Of a stretch of 64,000 nucleotides of DNA, positions 24,042 through 32,597 are shown one piece after another. Where the stretch lies: NCBI GenBank assembly GCA_017303415.1, contig JAFLBJ010000001.1:2914001-2978000 (forward strand), given 5' to 3'. Both the position numbers and the translations under genes were made by a program. The notes below the pieces were generated by a model. The model worked only from the letters and a program-made list of their open reading frames with translations, did not search any database and was not told the DNA's origin. Numbering within the stretch: position 1 is the stretch's first letter; each line of letters opens with the position of its first letter. The stretch comes from Chitinophagales bacterium (lineage in GTDB: Bacteria > Bacteroidota > Bacteroidia > Chitinophagales > Chitinophagaceae).

Positions 24042-25259
24042 ATGAAAACTAAATTCTACTTCATCACCCTGATCGCCGCTCTGCTGGCTGGCTTTCAAAC
24101 CCTGGCCCAGTCCAACAACAATTCCGGACCCATGGGCATCCTTTTCCAGGAAACCTTTGGTAAAGGAAATAACAAAACTTCGCTGCCTTCTGGTCGTACC
24201 ACGTATTCTTACAATTCCGGTAGTTCTATATCGGATGGTGAATACCATCTTTACAAAAAAACCAATGGTCGCTCTGAATGGCATGCCTCGAATGACCATA
24301 CCGGTGACGGTAACGGTCGTGCGATGGTGATAAACGCCAGTTATGCTGCCGGTGAATTCTACCGCGATACAGTAACCGGATTGACCTCTAACTCTTATTA
24401 CAGCATCTATTTGTACGTGATGAATGTAAATACCCTGGGTACCTGTGGTTCATCTGCCCTGCTGCCCCGCTTGCAGTTTGTGGTAGAGGCCTACAATGCC
24501 AACGGAACTTTTACTCAATTGACCTCTTTTACTTCCCAATATATTGCCCAAAGCGCCAACGCTACATGGGTACAGGTGGGTGGTACCTTTACGCTCGGTG
24601 CCGGACAGACCAGCGTACGCTACCGCATCATCAATAACCAAACCGGTGGTTGTGGAAATGACCTCGCTATCGATGATATCACTTTTGAGCGCGTTATGTC
24701 TACCCTTCCTGTTACCGGTTTGCAAACCACAGCCATCCGCAATAACAATGATGTGAATGTAAAATGGCAAACACTGACCGAATCTAACACCAGCCATTTT
24801 GTGGTAGAGAAAAGCACCAACGGTAAAGATTGGGAAGCCATCGGTACAGTTGCTGCCGCCGGTAACAGCATCTTCAAAAAAGAATACAGCCTGAACGATA
24901 CCAAACCCGCTGCCGATAATTATTACCGTATTCAGCAGGTGGATATTGATGGAACTTTCACCTACTCCAATGTAGTGACCATCAAAGTGAACGCTACGGT
25001 AATCAAAGCCAGCACCTACCCCAACCCCTTTACCAATGGTGTACAGGTAGATATCAAGGCAGAAACCAACCAGTCAGTGATCATTAACCTGTATGACCTG
25101 AATGGTAAAGTAGTAAAGCAATTGAATGCTGAATTACGCAAAGGTTCTAACAGTGTTGCTGTTAACGACCTGAAAAACATTCCTGCCGGTATGTACCTTC
25201 TGGACATCACCAGCCGCGAAGGACAAAGCATCTACAAAACCAAACTGATGAAGCAATAA
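24042..25259 (+). CDS. Secreted protein with type IX sorting domain
   Basis: 405 residues. The signal peptide ends near TLAQ (residue 22). The middle region contains Ser/Asn-rich beta strands of unrecognised fold (about 30-220), then a fibronectin-like segment common before sorting tails (VNVKWQTLTESNTSHFVVEKS ... NYYRIQQVDIDG). The last 80 residues are a type A T9SS sorting domain: TYPNPFTNG, LYDLNGKVVK and GMYLLDI. The protein is expected to be exported by the type IX system and attached to or released from the cell surface. Function unknown. A hairpin terminator follows. Confidence 0.85.
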   Translation: MKTKFYFITLIAALLAGFQTLAQSNNNSGPMGILFQETFGKGNNKTSLPSGRTTYSYNSGSSISDGEYHLYKKTNGRSEWHASNDHTGDGNGRAMVINASYAAGEFYRDTVTGLTSNSYYSIYLYVMNVNTLGTCGSSALLPRLQFVVEAYNANGTFTQLTSFTSQYIAQSANATWVQVGGTFTLGAGQTSVRYRIINNQTGGCGNDLAIDDITFERVMSTLPVTGLQTTAIRNNNDVNVKWQTLTESNTSHFVVEKSTNGKDWEAIGTVAAAGNSIFKKEYSLNDTKPAADNYYRIQQVDIDGTFTYSNVVTIKVNATVIKASTYPNPFTNGVQVDIKAETNQSVIINLYDLNGKVVKQLNAELRKGSNSVAVNDLKNIPAGMYLLDITSREGQSIYKTKLMKQ

Positions 25260-25299
25260 GCTATACAAATTTCGTTTTACATTTCAAGGGTTAAGGACG

Positions 25300-25331
25300 G
25301 CCGTCACAGAAATGTGGCGGCTTCTTTTTTT
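25300..25331 (+). terminator. Rho-independent terminator of the T9SS cargo gene
   Basis: GCCGTCAC (25300-25307) pairs with GTGGCGGC (25314-25321) with one G-U pair, followed by a T-rich run to 25331. Confidence 0.85.
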
Positions 25332-25650
25332 AATTGAGGATTTGAGCCTGGGGAGATGAGAGAAATAAGATTTCAATTATGACTTGAACAGATAATGGAA
25401 AATGAATCCAGAAAATGGATACAAATCTGAATGCTGAAAATTGAGGATGTTGTGTTTCAATGGATTAATTATTGGCACACAAATAGCCTATAGATTAACA
25501 CGAATACGAATCAAAAACTAGTTAAAATCCATCAACCGAAAAAAGACCAACAGATCCAGACCATCTAAAACCTGAGTCTTGTATCTGAAAAACCAAATGA
25601 TCCAATCCACCTGAGAAAAACAGATTTTCACTGAATAGGGTTAAAAGATA
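25332..25650. other. Gene-free stretch between two similar terminators
   Basis: About 320 AT-rich bases with no credible open frame on either strand and no recognised RNA. It is bounded by two hairpins with nearly the same stem and the same flanking GGGTTAA. It may hold a small RNA or the remains of a lost gene; the sequence alone does not decide. Confidence 0.4.
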
Positions 25651-25684
25651 GCCGCCACCAATTCGTGGCGGCCTCCTTTTTTAT
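25651..25684 (+). terminator. Second hairpin with T run, before GH20 stop
   Basis: Perfect 8-bp stem GCCGCCAC / GTGGCGGC (25651-25658 with 25665-25672), then T run to 25684. Polarity is plus, but no plus gene lies between this and the previous terminator; read on the minus strand it has a weaker T run and could also serve the GH20 gene, whose stop is at 25681. Confidence 0.7.
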
Positions 25685-27588
25685 TTTCGTCCCATTCGTT
25701 TTTTCATCTCTTCAACCGGGAAAAAAATGATCCTTCCCATTTGTTCCTTGCCGCGATAAGTTACCACTTTTAAAAGGGAAACGTCTTTGGGCAAGGTCAG
25801 GGGTTTTGTATAAATGGGATAATATTGGTCAGGGAAAGAATAATCGAGGCTATAATGGATATTCAGTCCTTCAACTTCCGTATCCATCTGCACCACGATC
25901 TCGCCCTTTGCATTGGTGGTGAATTTAAAATCGGGTTCAAACATGCTGCGGGCATATTTTTTATCGGCCGCGTCAAATCGTTTAAAATGCATTTCCACTT
26001 TTGACACAAACCCGGCCCAATTCTTTTGCGCAACCGGCGACCAGACATCTTCAGCCAGCGCAAGACCCCGCGGCCAGGTCATGTATTCAGCGTGGCGCAT
26101 ATTGTACACTTGTTCTGTCCACAGGTTGGCTTGACCACCCAAAATATATTGGGATTCCACACCAGCTGGAAGCGGATCAAATTCATAAACCTTTTTTAGC
26201 CGGAGGCTGGCATAGACCGGGGGTTCGATAATGCGATCACCTTGCATATAGTCAATATAAACATGGGTCGTGGGGCTCATTACCACTTCATGCTTTAGTT
26301 TAGCTGCTTCGATACCTCCTTTGGTGCCCCGCCAACTCATTACAGCCGCGTTGGGTGCCAGGCCTCCCTGCAATATTTCATCCCAGCCAATCAATTTCTT
26401 TCCTTTGGAGGCTACGATCTTCTCTACGCGTTTAACAAAATAACTTTGTACCTCGTCCAGATTTTTGAGGTTCTCTCTTTTCATCAAGGCTTTGATTTCC
26501 GGCATTTTCTCCCAGAAATTACGGGCTGTTTCATCCCCACCCATGTGAATGTATTCAAAGGGAAATACGGCCGCCAGTTCGGTAAATACCTTATCGAGGA
26601 ATTCATAAACCTTCTCATTGGCCGGGCAAAGTGTATTATCGATCAATCCATAAAAATGTCCACTCGGGGGCCATTCCATGATCTTCTCCCCCGAGCGCAC
26701 CTGATAATTTTTCGCATCGGGTGTACAGGATAATTCGGGATAGGCGACCACTGCCGCCAGGCTATGTCCAGGCACATCTACCTCAGGAAGGATATTGACA
26801 AACCGATCCTGTGCATAACGGATCAGTTCTTTCAGATCCTCCTGGGTGTAAAACCCGCCATAGTCCTTTGGCTCATCGGCAGTGGGTTTGGTCATATCCC
26901 CAAACCGACCGATCCGATAGGCCCGCCAGGCCCCGACAGAGGTCAATTTGGGAAGTGATTTGATCTCGATCCGCCAGCCCTCGTCATCGGTCAGGTGAAG
27001 ATGCAGGAGATTGAGTTTATACTTCACCATCTGATCGATGTAGGATTTCACTTCTTCTTTTGTGAAAAAATGCCGGGATACATCAAACATAAAACCCCTC
27101 CAACCAAAACGGGGATAGTCCACAATGGAAACCTGCGGCACGGACCAATCGGCACCCGGCTCAGGTGATTTACCTTCTACGGCCGGAGGTAATAGCTGAA
27201 GTAATGTTTGTACTCCGTAAAATAATCCGGCAGGTTGATTTGCTTTGATCACCACTCCATTTCCTGTCGCTTCCAACCGGTAACCCTCCTTGCCGATCTC
27301 CGCATCCAATGTGGGAATCAGGAGTAACCGGACCGCTGCCGCCGCATCAGCGGGATTGATGGTGACTGTTTTCCCGCTCGTGGCCTGTATCTTTCCCGCG
27401 AGGTGTTGGGCGGTCTTCATTACTTCCTCCTTGGCGAGGTCACCGCCTATGACCAGTGAATTTCCCAATTGGTAACGCCCCTGTCCCATAGTAACTGAAA
27501 CGGGTTCGGGTATGATATTGAGGGATTGCTGGCTTTGGGCAACATTGACCAGGAAAAATGCAAGCAGGAGCAGAATTAAATTTTTCAT
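25681..27588 (-). CDS. Beta-N-acetylhexosaminidase, GH20
   Basis: 635 residues with a signal peptide ending near SQQS (residue 20). The N-terminal GH20b domain (residues about 22-150) precedes the TIM-barrel catalytic domain, with the catalytic Asp-Glu pair in YIHMGGDETARNFW and the HLTDDEGWRIEI and VDVPGHS blocks. A C-terminal region (about 530-635) may be a carbohydrate-contact domain. The enzyme removes terminal GlcNAc/GalNAc from chitin oligomers, glycans or peptidoglycan fragments, and complements the NamZ-like muramidase at 36 kb. Confidence 0.93.
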   Translation of the reverse strand: MKNLILLLLAFFLVNVAQSQQSLNIIPEPVSVTMGQGRYQLGNSLVIGGDLAKEEVMKTAQHLAGKIQATSGKTVTINPADAAAAVRLLLIPTLDAEIGKEGYRLEATGNGVVIKANQPAGLFYGVQTLLQLLPPAVEGKSPEPGADWSVPQVSIVDYPRFGWRGFMFDVSRHFFTKEEVKSYIDQMVKYKLNLLHLHLTDDEGWRIEIKSLPKLTSVGAWRAYRIGRFGDMTKPTADEPKDYGGFYTQEDLKELIRYAQDRFVNILPEVDVPGHSLAAVVAYPELSCTPDAKNYQVRSGEKIMEWPPSGHFYGLIDNTLCPANEKVYEFLDKVFTELAAVFPFEYIHMGGDETARNFWEKMPEIKALMKRENLKNLDEVQSYFVKRVEKIVASKGKKLIGWDEILQGGLAPNAAVMSWRGTKGGIEAAKLKHEVVMSPTTHVYIDYMQGDRIIEPPVYASLRLKKVYEFDPLPAGVESQYILGGQANLWTEQVYNMRHAEYMTWPRGLALAEDVWSPVAQKNWAGFVSKVEMHFKRFDAADKKYARSMFEPDFKFTTNAKGEIVVQMDTEVEGLNIHYSLDYSFPDQYYPIYTKPLTLPKDVSLLKVVTYRGKEQMGRIIFFPVEEMKKRMGRK

Positions 27589-27685
27589 GTGGCTATTTTA
27601 TTTTTATGTACCGTCGATTAATCGATTTTGTGGTTTCTCGCTGTGCTCGCTAAGAAGCGCGGCGAGCGTCGCGTGAAACAAAAAT

Positions 27686-28294
27686 TCAAGACACTTTTTC
27701 GACCTCTACTGTATAAAGATCCTTCAATTTATACAATAATTCATCTTCCCTGTTACGGGGAATATTCACTTCCATCATACAAAACAGCTGGATCTCATTT
27801 TTGATGACCTGACATCCACATTGTTTGAGCAGGGTCATCACCGGGTTCATCTGGGTATAGTCAAACTGAAGCCGGTAGGGCACGACCACAGCCCTTTGGA
27901 CAAGAGGAACTGTTTGAAGGGCCATGGCTGTACTGTTTTTATAGGCGTTGATCAATCCGGGCACTCCCAACAAGGTACCTCCAAAATACCTTACCACCAC
28001 CACCGCCATATCCACCAATTCGCGACTGTCTATTTGTCCCAGTATGGGACGACCCGCACTACCGGAAGGTTCGCCATCATCACTGCTTCTGAATAGATTT
28101 CCATCGGTACCCAACCGGTAGGCAAAGCAATGGTGAACGGCCTTAGGATGTTCTTCCTTTAATTGCTGAAGCCGGATTTTGAAATCATCAACCGACCGTA
28201 TGGGAAAGGCATAGGCCAGAAACCGGCTTCCCCGGTCTTTGAATTCGGCAAGAGATTCCTTTTCGATGGTATAAAAAAAGTCACGGTTATCCAT
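27686..28294 (-). CDS. yigZ: YigZ/IMPACT-family protein
   Basis: 202 residues. The IMPACT domain is evident in FKDRGSRFLAYAFP, HHCFAYRLG, DDGEPSGSAGRPIL and VVVVRYFGGTLLGVPGLI; the C-terminal ferredoxin-like DUF1949 domain occupies about residues 135-200. Function in bacteria is unclear; E. coli YigZ binds nucleic acid and the eukaryotic relative modulates GCN2. Its start overlaps the EamA transporter gene by 8 bases. Confidence 0.9.
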   Translation of the reverse strand: MDNRDFFYTIEKESLAEFKDRGSRFLAYAFPIRSVDDFKIRLQQLKEEHPKAVHHCFAYRLGTDGNLFRSSDDGEPSGSAGRPILGQIDSRELVDMAVVVVRYFGGTLLGVPGLINAYKNSTAMALQTVPLVQRAVVVPYRLQFDYTQMNPVMTLLKQCGCQVIKNEIQLFCMMEVNIPRNREDELLYKLKDLYTVEVEKVS

Positions 28295-29165
28295 ACGCGA
28301 TCAGAGCGATAGCCCCTAATGATAAAATGATTCCCAGCCAGTTTGTTTTGGAAAGATGCTCACGGAATACGATCCAGGCGGTCAAGGTGCTGAACAACAC
28401 GATTCCCATATTATTTACCGGAATGATCATGGAACTGTTTGCTGCGTATTCTTTGAGCACCATCACGAGGCACCAGATGGAAAAATAGTTGGGCACACCG
28501 ATCATGATCCCACCCCAGATAGCTCTTTTATCAAATTTCTGCTTTTTGACCAGCAATTGATACCCCATTAAAATTAACCCAATGATGGCAGCAACAGCAA
28601 ATGCGGAAATCAGATAATTATTCTTATTGGATTCGTTCAGATGGGTGGTTTCCACATATTTGATCATGGTGTCCAGTAATCCCGATCCGGCAAAGATCAC
28701 AACAGGCAAAAGGATCAATGTCCTGGTGAATTTTTTACCCGACGGTTCGGTATTTCCGGAAGGCCAACAGGTGAGCGCCACCGCACCAAGCGCTACTAAA
28801 ACACCTATTATCTTCAAAACGGTGGCCTTCTCATTGTAGAGATACAAGGAAAACAGGAAGGGAATAACCAGGGAAAGTTTATTGGCCACGGACACGACCG
28901 AAACACCCATTTGCTGAGTGGTAAAGCCGATCAAATTGAATAAAGCTATAAAGGTAGCACCCATGATAAGAGCCCAGCCGATCCAGCTTTCATGGACCAA
29001 TGAGGTCGTAAAAGGGCTTGCCCCATTGAATATTGAACCGGTGATGACACAGACCCAATAATTGACCACAATGGCCTGTGACAAGGGAATATTGAACCTT
29101 TCCAGAATTTTGAATGAAAGGACAAGCCAGGAGGACAATATGATACTGCCGATCAGGAATAGCAT
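28287..29165 (-). CDS. EamA/DMT-family transporter
   Basis: 292 residues with about ten hydrophobic segments in the two-fold repeated EamA arrangement (the second half starts near residue 150). Several conserved small-residue helices, such as GVLVALGAVALT and GIILSLGAIALIAYG, mark the ends of the two halves. EamA carriers export or import small metabolites. It overlaps ribD by 13 bases upstream and yigZ by 8 bases downstream. The link to ribD suggests, but does not show, a flavin or pyrimidine-related substrate; some EamA members (RibN) import riboflavin. Confidence 0.85.
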   Translation of the reverse strand: MLFLIGSIILSSWLVLSFKILERFNIPLSQAIVVNYWVCVITGSIFNGASPFTTSLVHESWIGWALIMGATFIALFNLIGFTTQQMGVSVVSVANKLSLVIPFLFSLYLYNEKATVLKIIGVLVALGAVALTCWPSGNTEPSGKKFTRTLILLPVVIFAGSGLLDTMIKYVETTHLNESNKNNYLISAFAVAAIIGLILMGYQLLVKKQKFDKRAIWGGIMIGVPNYFSIWCLVMVLKEYAANSSMIIPVNNMGIVLFSTLTAWIVFREHLSKTNWLGIILSLGAIALIAYG

Positions 29166-30199
29166 TGGCTGTTTTTGAAATATTCAATCCGGTCACCTAC
29201 CCAATCCGGACCGGGTATCCTTATTGCACCTGTGAGTATTGGCGCCATTGTCCCTTCTTCCACAACCAGCGAATCATTGGTTATCACCCGGGCTTCATCC
29301 CAGGCGCCGGTTTGAATAAAAGAACCCAATAATGCCGCCCCGCCTTCTACCAGCAAGCTTGTTTTTTTAAGGGTGTACAGGTGATTAAGGATTTGGTGGA
29401 CAAGATCGTTCTTTCCGGAGACTTTTAAAAAGTTCAGGTTACCTGACTTTTCCTCTTTCCGGGAATTGAAGATCAGGGTGGGAAGGCTGCCATCCAGCAG
29501 TTTGAGTGAACCTGGCAATTTCAGGTCAAGGTCCACTACTGCCCTTACAGGTTGGGCGCCACCAAACCTGTTGGTCAGGGCGGGATCATCCAGCAAAGCA
29601 GTACCTGTGCCTACCAGTATGACCGCTTCCTCACTCCTCCATTGGTGAACCAGGCGTTGGGTGGTGCTATTGCTGATCAGTAAGCGCTCCTTCCCGTTTC
29701 CTGAAATATATCCATTGGCCGTTTGTGCCCATTTAAGCACTATATAGGGACGTTTCTGCTCATGAAAAGTGAAGAATCGTTTATTCAATCCGCGGCATTC
29801 TTTTTCCAAAACACCTGTCACTACCTCGATCCCTGCCTTTTGAAGTTTTTCTATACCCTTACCATTTACTTCTAAAAAGGGGTCACGTGTACCGATGACC
29901 ACCCGTCGGATACCTTCAGCAATGATACGGTCAGCACAAGGCGGGGTTTTGCCAAAATGCGCACAGGGTTCCAACGATACATAGATGGTGGATTCAGGGA
30001 TCAGGGGTCTATCAGCTTCGGGAACACTGTCCAAACAATTTACCTCCGCATGGGCCTGACCATACACCTGATGATATCCTTCCCCAATGATCCGGTCATG
30101 ATGAACCAGTACGGCACCCACCATTGGATTTGGAGCCGTAGCGCCTGCACCCAATTGAGCCAACTGCAGGCAACGGAGCATATAGGTTTCATGTGCCAT
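29153..30199 (-). CDS. ribD: Bifunctional riboflavin deaminase/reductase RibD
   Basis: 348 residues from ATG 30199. The N-terminal deaminase domain has the zinc motif AHAEVNC and EPCAHFGKTPPCAD; the C-terminal reductase domain begins near residue 145 (RPYIVLKWAQTANG) and carries VEGGAALLGSFI. It performs steps two and three of the GTP branch of riboflavin synthesis. The frame is open for 51 more codons upstream, but these run through the GATGACG heptad array and lack conservation features, so the ATG at 30199 is preferred. No FMN riboswitch-like sequence is visible upstream. Confidence 0.93.
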   Translation of the reverse strand: MAHETYMLRCLQLAQLGAGATAPNPMVGAVLVHHDRIIGEGYHQVYGQAHAEVNCLDSVPEADRPLIPESTIYVSLEPCAHFGKTPPCADRIIAEGIRRVVIGTRDPFLEVNGKGIEKLQKAGIEVVTGVLEKECRGLNKRFFTFHEQKRPYIVLKWAQTANGYISGNGKERLLISNSTTQRLVHQWRSEEAVILVGTGTALLDDPALTNRFGGAQPVRAVVDLDLKLPGSLKLLDGSLPTLIFNSRKEEKSGNLNFLKVSGKNDLVHQILNHLYTLKKTSLLVEGGAALLGSFIQTGAWDEARVITNDSLVVEEGTMAPILTGAIRIPGPDWVGDRIEYFKNSQCYS

Positions 30200-30225
30200 G
30201 ATAGCAGCGAATGTACGAGGTATTG

Positions 30226-30294
30226 GTGAGTTGGATGACAGATGACGGATGACGGGTGACAGATGACTGATGACTGATGACTGATGTTGGTTTT
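30226..30294. repeat. GATGACG heptad array, single arm
   Basis: About nine consecutive 7-bp units (GGATGAC, AGATGAC, TGATGAC, TGATGTT), the same family as the big palindrome at 16 kb, but without an inverted partner nearby. It lies in the divergent gap between ribD and prmC. Confidence 0.85.
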
Positions 30295-30360
30295 TATGAA
30301 TTTGGAAGGGAGGTGATTTTTGCATTTTTCGTAATTTGGGCACTTGTTTCATATAAATCT

Positions 30361-30421
30361 TAAAAAGCTAAAAGCAAAAACCTAAAAGCCAAAACCTAAA
30401 AGCCAAAAGCTAATAGCTAAT
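30361..30421. repeat. AAAAGCY heptad array
   Basis: About eight 7-bp units alternating AAAAGCT, AAAAGCC, AAAACCT and AATAGCT, just before the prmC start. The same units form the hairpin at 15.1 kb. Confidence 0.85.
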
Positions 30422-30432
30422 TTCCAACAGCC

Positions 30433-31284
30433 ATGCATCTTTCCTCCGCCCGAAATATTATCACTAAGCAGCTTGAGCCCGTATATCTTGAAAATGAAAC
30501 ACCCCCTATGACAGATATCCTGATCGAATGGGTAACGGGTCTTGACCGCCAGCAGCAAATAGCGCAACCAAAGAAGGAGATCACGGAAGAACAACAACTA
30601 TTATTGCAGGAGGGGGTAACACGTTTGCTGTCATTTGAACCTATACAATATATCACTGGTCATGCCTGGTTTGCCGGAAATAAATTCAGGGTTGGCCCGG
30701 CTGTTTTGATACCACGACCTGAAACTGAAGAACTGGTTGATTGGATCCTAAAAGACAGGCCTGATAAAGAAAATTATACAGTCCTGGATATCGGAACCGG
30801 TTCGGGCTGTATCCCTATTAGTTTTAAGAAAAAACGGCCAGGCTGGGCAGTCGCGGCCATCGATATCAGTCAGGAGGCATTGGCTATTGCAAAGGAAAAT
30901 GCGGATGACCTGGCTGTGGAGGTTGTCTTCAAAGCCATTGACCTGACGGATGAAACAAGTTGGCCAGGTCTGGGTGAGATCGATCTCCTCGTCAGCAATC
31001 CGCCATATATCCCCTGGAGTGATTGGAATACTTTGCCTGAAAATGTAAGGGAACATGAGCCTTCAGAAGCATTGTTTGTCCCCGATACGGACCCCCTTTT
31101 ATTCTACCGCCTCATTGCTCAATTGGCTAAGCAGCAACTTAAAAAAGGGGGCGCGATCTATCTTGAGATCAATGAAACACTTGGCGTGGAAGTTGTTTCC
31201 TTGTTTCAGGCACAGGGGTTCACTTCGATCGAGTTGAAGAAAGATATGCAGGGGAAACACCGAATGATGAGGGTGGAAATTTGA
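30433..31284 (+). CDS. prmC: Release factor glutamine methyltransferase PrmC
   Basis: 283 residues. An N-terminal helical domain (1-80) includes EPIQYITGHAWFAG; the SAM-binding motif is VLDIGTGSGCIPIS, and the catalytic NPPY is in LLVSNPPYIPW (about residue 190). PrmC methylates the Gln of the GGQ motif in RF1/RF2. It is divergent from ribD, with two repeat arrays in the 233-base gap, and convergent with exbD. Confidence 0.95.
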   Translation: MHLSSARNIITKQLEPVYLENETPPMTDILIEWVTGLDRQQQIAQPKKEITEEQQLLLQEGVTRLLSFEPIQYITGHAWFAGNKFRVGPAVLIPRPETEELVDWILKDRPDKENYTVLDIGTGSGCIPISFKKKRPGWAVAAIDISQEALAIAKENADDLAVEVVFKAIDLTDETSWPGLGEIDLLVSNPPYIPWSDWNTLPENVREHEPSEALFVPDTDPLLFYRLIAQLAKQQLKKGGAIYLEINETLGVEVVSLFQAQGFTSIELKKDMQGKHRMMRVEI

Positions 31285-31335
31285 GAAAAAGGATTTCCTC
31301 CTGTCAAATTTCCGGGTGTTCACATGGACAAATTA

Positions 31336-31734
31336 CTACTGCACATTTGCCACCACCTTTGCTCCGGCCCGTTTAGCGGCGCGCATGACCCGGAATACCT
31401 CGCCATAGTAAGAGATCGTATCTGCATTGATCACCACAGAGGGTGTGTCGATCAGGGGTTTTAACCGAAGGACCTCGGCCATTAGCAAAGAGTCCAGCAT
31501 TGCGGGATCCACCTGTTTTTGACCCATAAAGAAATTCTGATCCTTATCAATGGAGATCACAATATTTTGTTTGGCCTTGGTATCCTTGGTTCCGCGGGGG
31601 TTGTTCACCTTGATCACATTGGGGTTGGCCAGTGTGGAAACGATCAGAAAGAACATCAGCAGGATAAAGATGATGTCGTTCAGTGAATCCGTGAACACTT
31701 CAGGCTCGGCCGTCAATTTTTTTCTCAGCTTCAT
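31336..31734 (-). CDS. exbD: ExbD/TolR-family biopolymer transport protein
   Basis: 132 residues: short cytoplasmic N terminus, one membrane helix with the proton-path aspartate (Asp20 in SLNDIIFILLMFF), and a periplasmic ExbD/TolR domain ending in RVMRAAKRAGAKVVANV. With the upstream ExbB-like protein it forms a proton-driven motor that energises TonB-type uptake or envelope tasks. The gap to exbB is 9 bases. No tonB follows here. Confidence 0.9.
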   Translation of the reverse strand: MKLRKKLTAEPEVFTDSLNDIIFILLMFFLIVSTLANPNVIKVNNPRGTKDTKAKQNIVISIDKDQNFFMGQKQVDPAMLDSLLMAEVLRLKPLIDTPSVVINADTISYYGEVFRVMRAAKRAGAKVVANVQ

Positions 31735-31743
31735 AGGCTTATT

Positions 31744-32451
31744 CTATCGGGTGGGTTCCTGTAATACATCCAGAAAATCGGCTGCTGCCACTTCCATTTT
31801 ATTTACGTTCTTTTCCAACATGGTATGGAGGAAATTGTAGCAGAGGTAGGCGATCAGACCAATAACCAGACCTGTAATAGAGGTTACCAGTTTGGTATAG
31901 ATACCTCCGGCGATGGCGCTCAGGTCAAATTCACCGGTTGAATTGATCTTAAAAAACAATTGCATCAGACCAGCCAGGGTTCCCACAAAACCAAAGATGG
32001 GTGCCGCCCGGGATACAACTGAAAGGAAGTTCAGGTTCCGCTCCAGGTTATACATTTCGATCTGGGCCACATTCTCCATGCTGCTTTCGATCATGTTGAT
32101 GGGTTTGCCGATACGCTGAATCCCTTTGTCCACGATCCGGGCCACAGGATTATTGGTATTCTTGGCGAAACTCCGCGCCGCGGTAATATTGCCACTGGTG
32201 ATATGGTCACGAATGATATTCATGAAATTACCATCCACTTTAGAGGCTTTATTGATCGCGATATAGCGTTCAAAGAAGAAGAAAACGGTAAGGAGGAACA
32301 TCAAAGCCAGTGGAATCATGATCCAGCCCCCAAGGGAAAGCAGTTCGATGATACTCAGTTTGCCGTCTCCATTGGAATCCCCCTGGAGGACATTGGTGGC
32401 GGTATTGGCTAATTGGCGTAAGGTGTCGGTCTGCAATAGAAATTCAAGCAT
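31744..32451 (-). CDS. exbB: ExbB/TolQ/MotA-family proton channel protein
   Basis: 235 residues with three membrane helices. The second and third contain the conserved APIFGFVGTLAGLMQLF and SITGLVIGLIAYLCYNF regions. The first helix follows a short periplasmic N terminus. Its five-fold ring would surround ExbD. First gene of the exbB-exbD pair; a one-mismatch -7 box (TACATTTA) lies upstream. Confidence 0.92.
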   Translation of the reverse strand: MLEFLLQTDTLRQLANTATNVLQGDSNGDGKLSIIELLSLGGWIMIPLALMFLLTVFFFFERYIAINKASKVDGNFMNIIRDHITSGNITAARSFAKNTNNPVARIVDKGIQRIGKPINMIESSMENVAQIEMYNLERNLNFLSVVSRAAPIFGFVGTLAGLMQLFFKINSTGEFDLSAIAGGIYTKLVTSITGLVIGLIAYLCYNFLHTMLEKNVNKMEVAAADFLDVLQEPTR

Positions 32452-32540
32452 GGGTCACTCTTTAGGTCGTAAATGTAGTTTATCGGTCAGGAATTCAATT
32501 TTGATGCCAGCTATTATTTATTAACAGCTGTGCAAACAAC

Positions 32541-32572
32541 GAAAAAAATAATGCCGCATTTTAGGCGGCATT
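32541..32572 (-). terminator. Terminator of the SPFH gene
   Basis: AATGCCGC (32550-32557) pairs perfectly with GCGGCATT (32565-32572); the A run at 32542-32548 is a T tract on the minus strand. It ends the SPFH transcript before exbB. Confidence 0.88.
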
Positions 32573-32597
32573 CGAATTTCGGAATACTTTAACAAGC

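Noticed and set aside
30200..30352. N-terminal extension of ribD
   Set aside because: The extra codons come from the GATGACG array; family enzymes begin near the ATG at 30199.
30200..30432. FMN riboswitch upstream of ribD
   Set aside because: The gap consists of heptad arrays and shows none of the conserved RFN-element segments.
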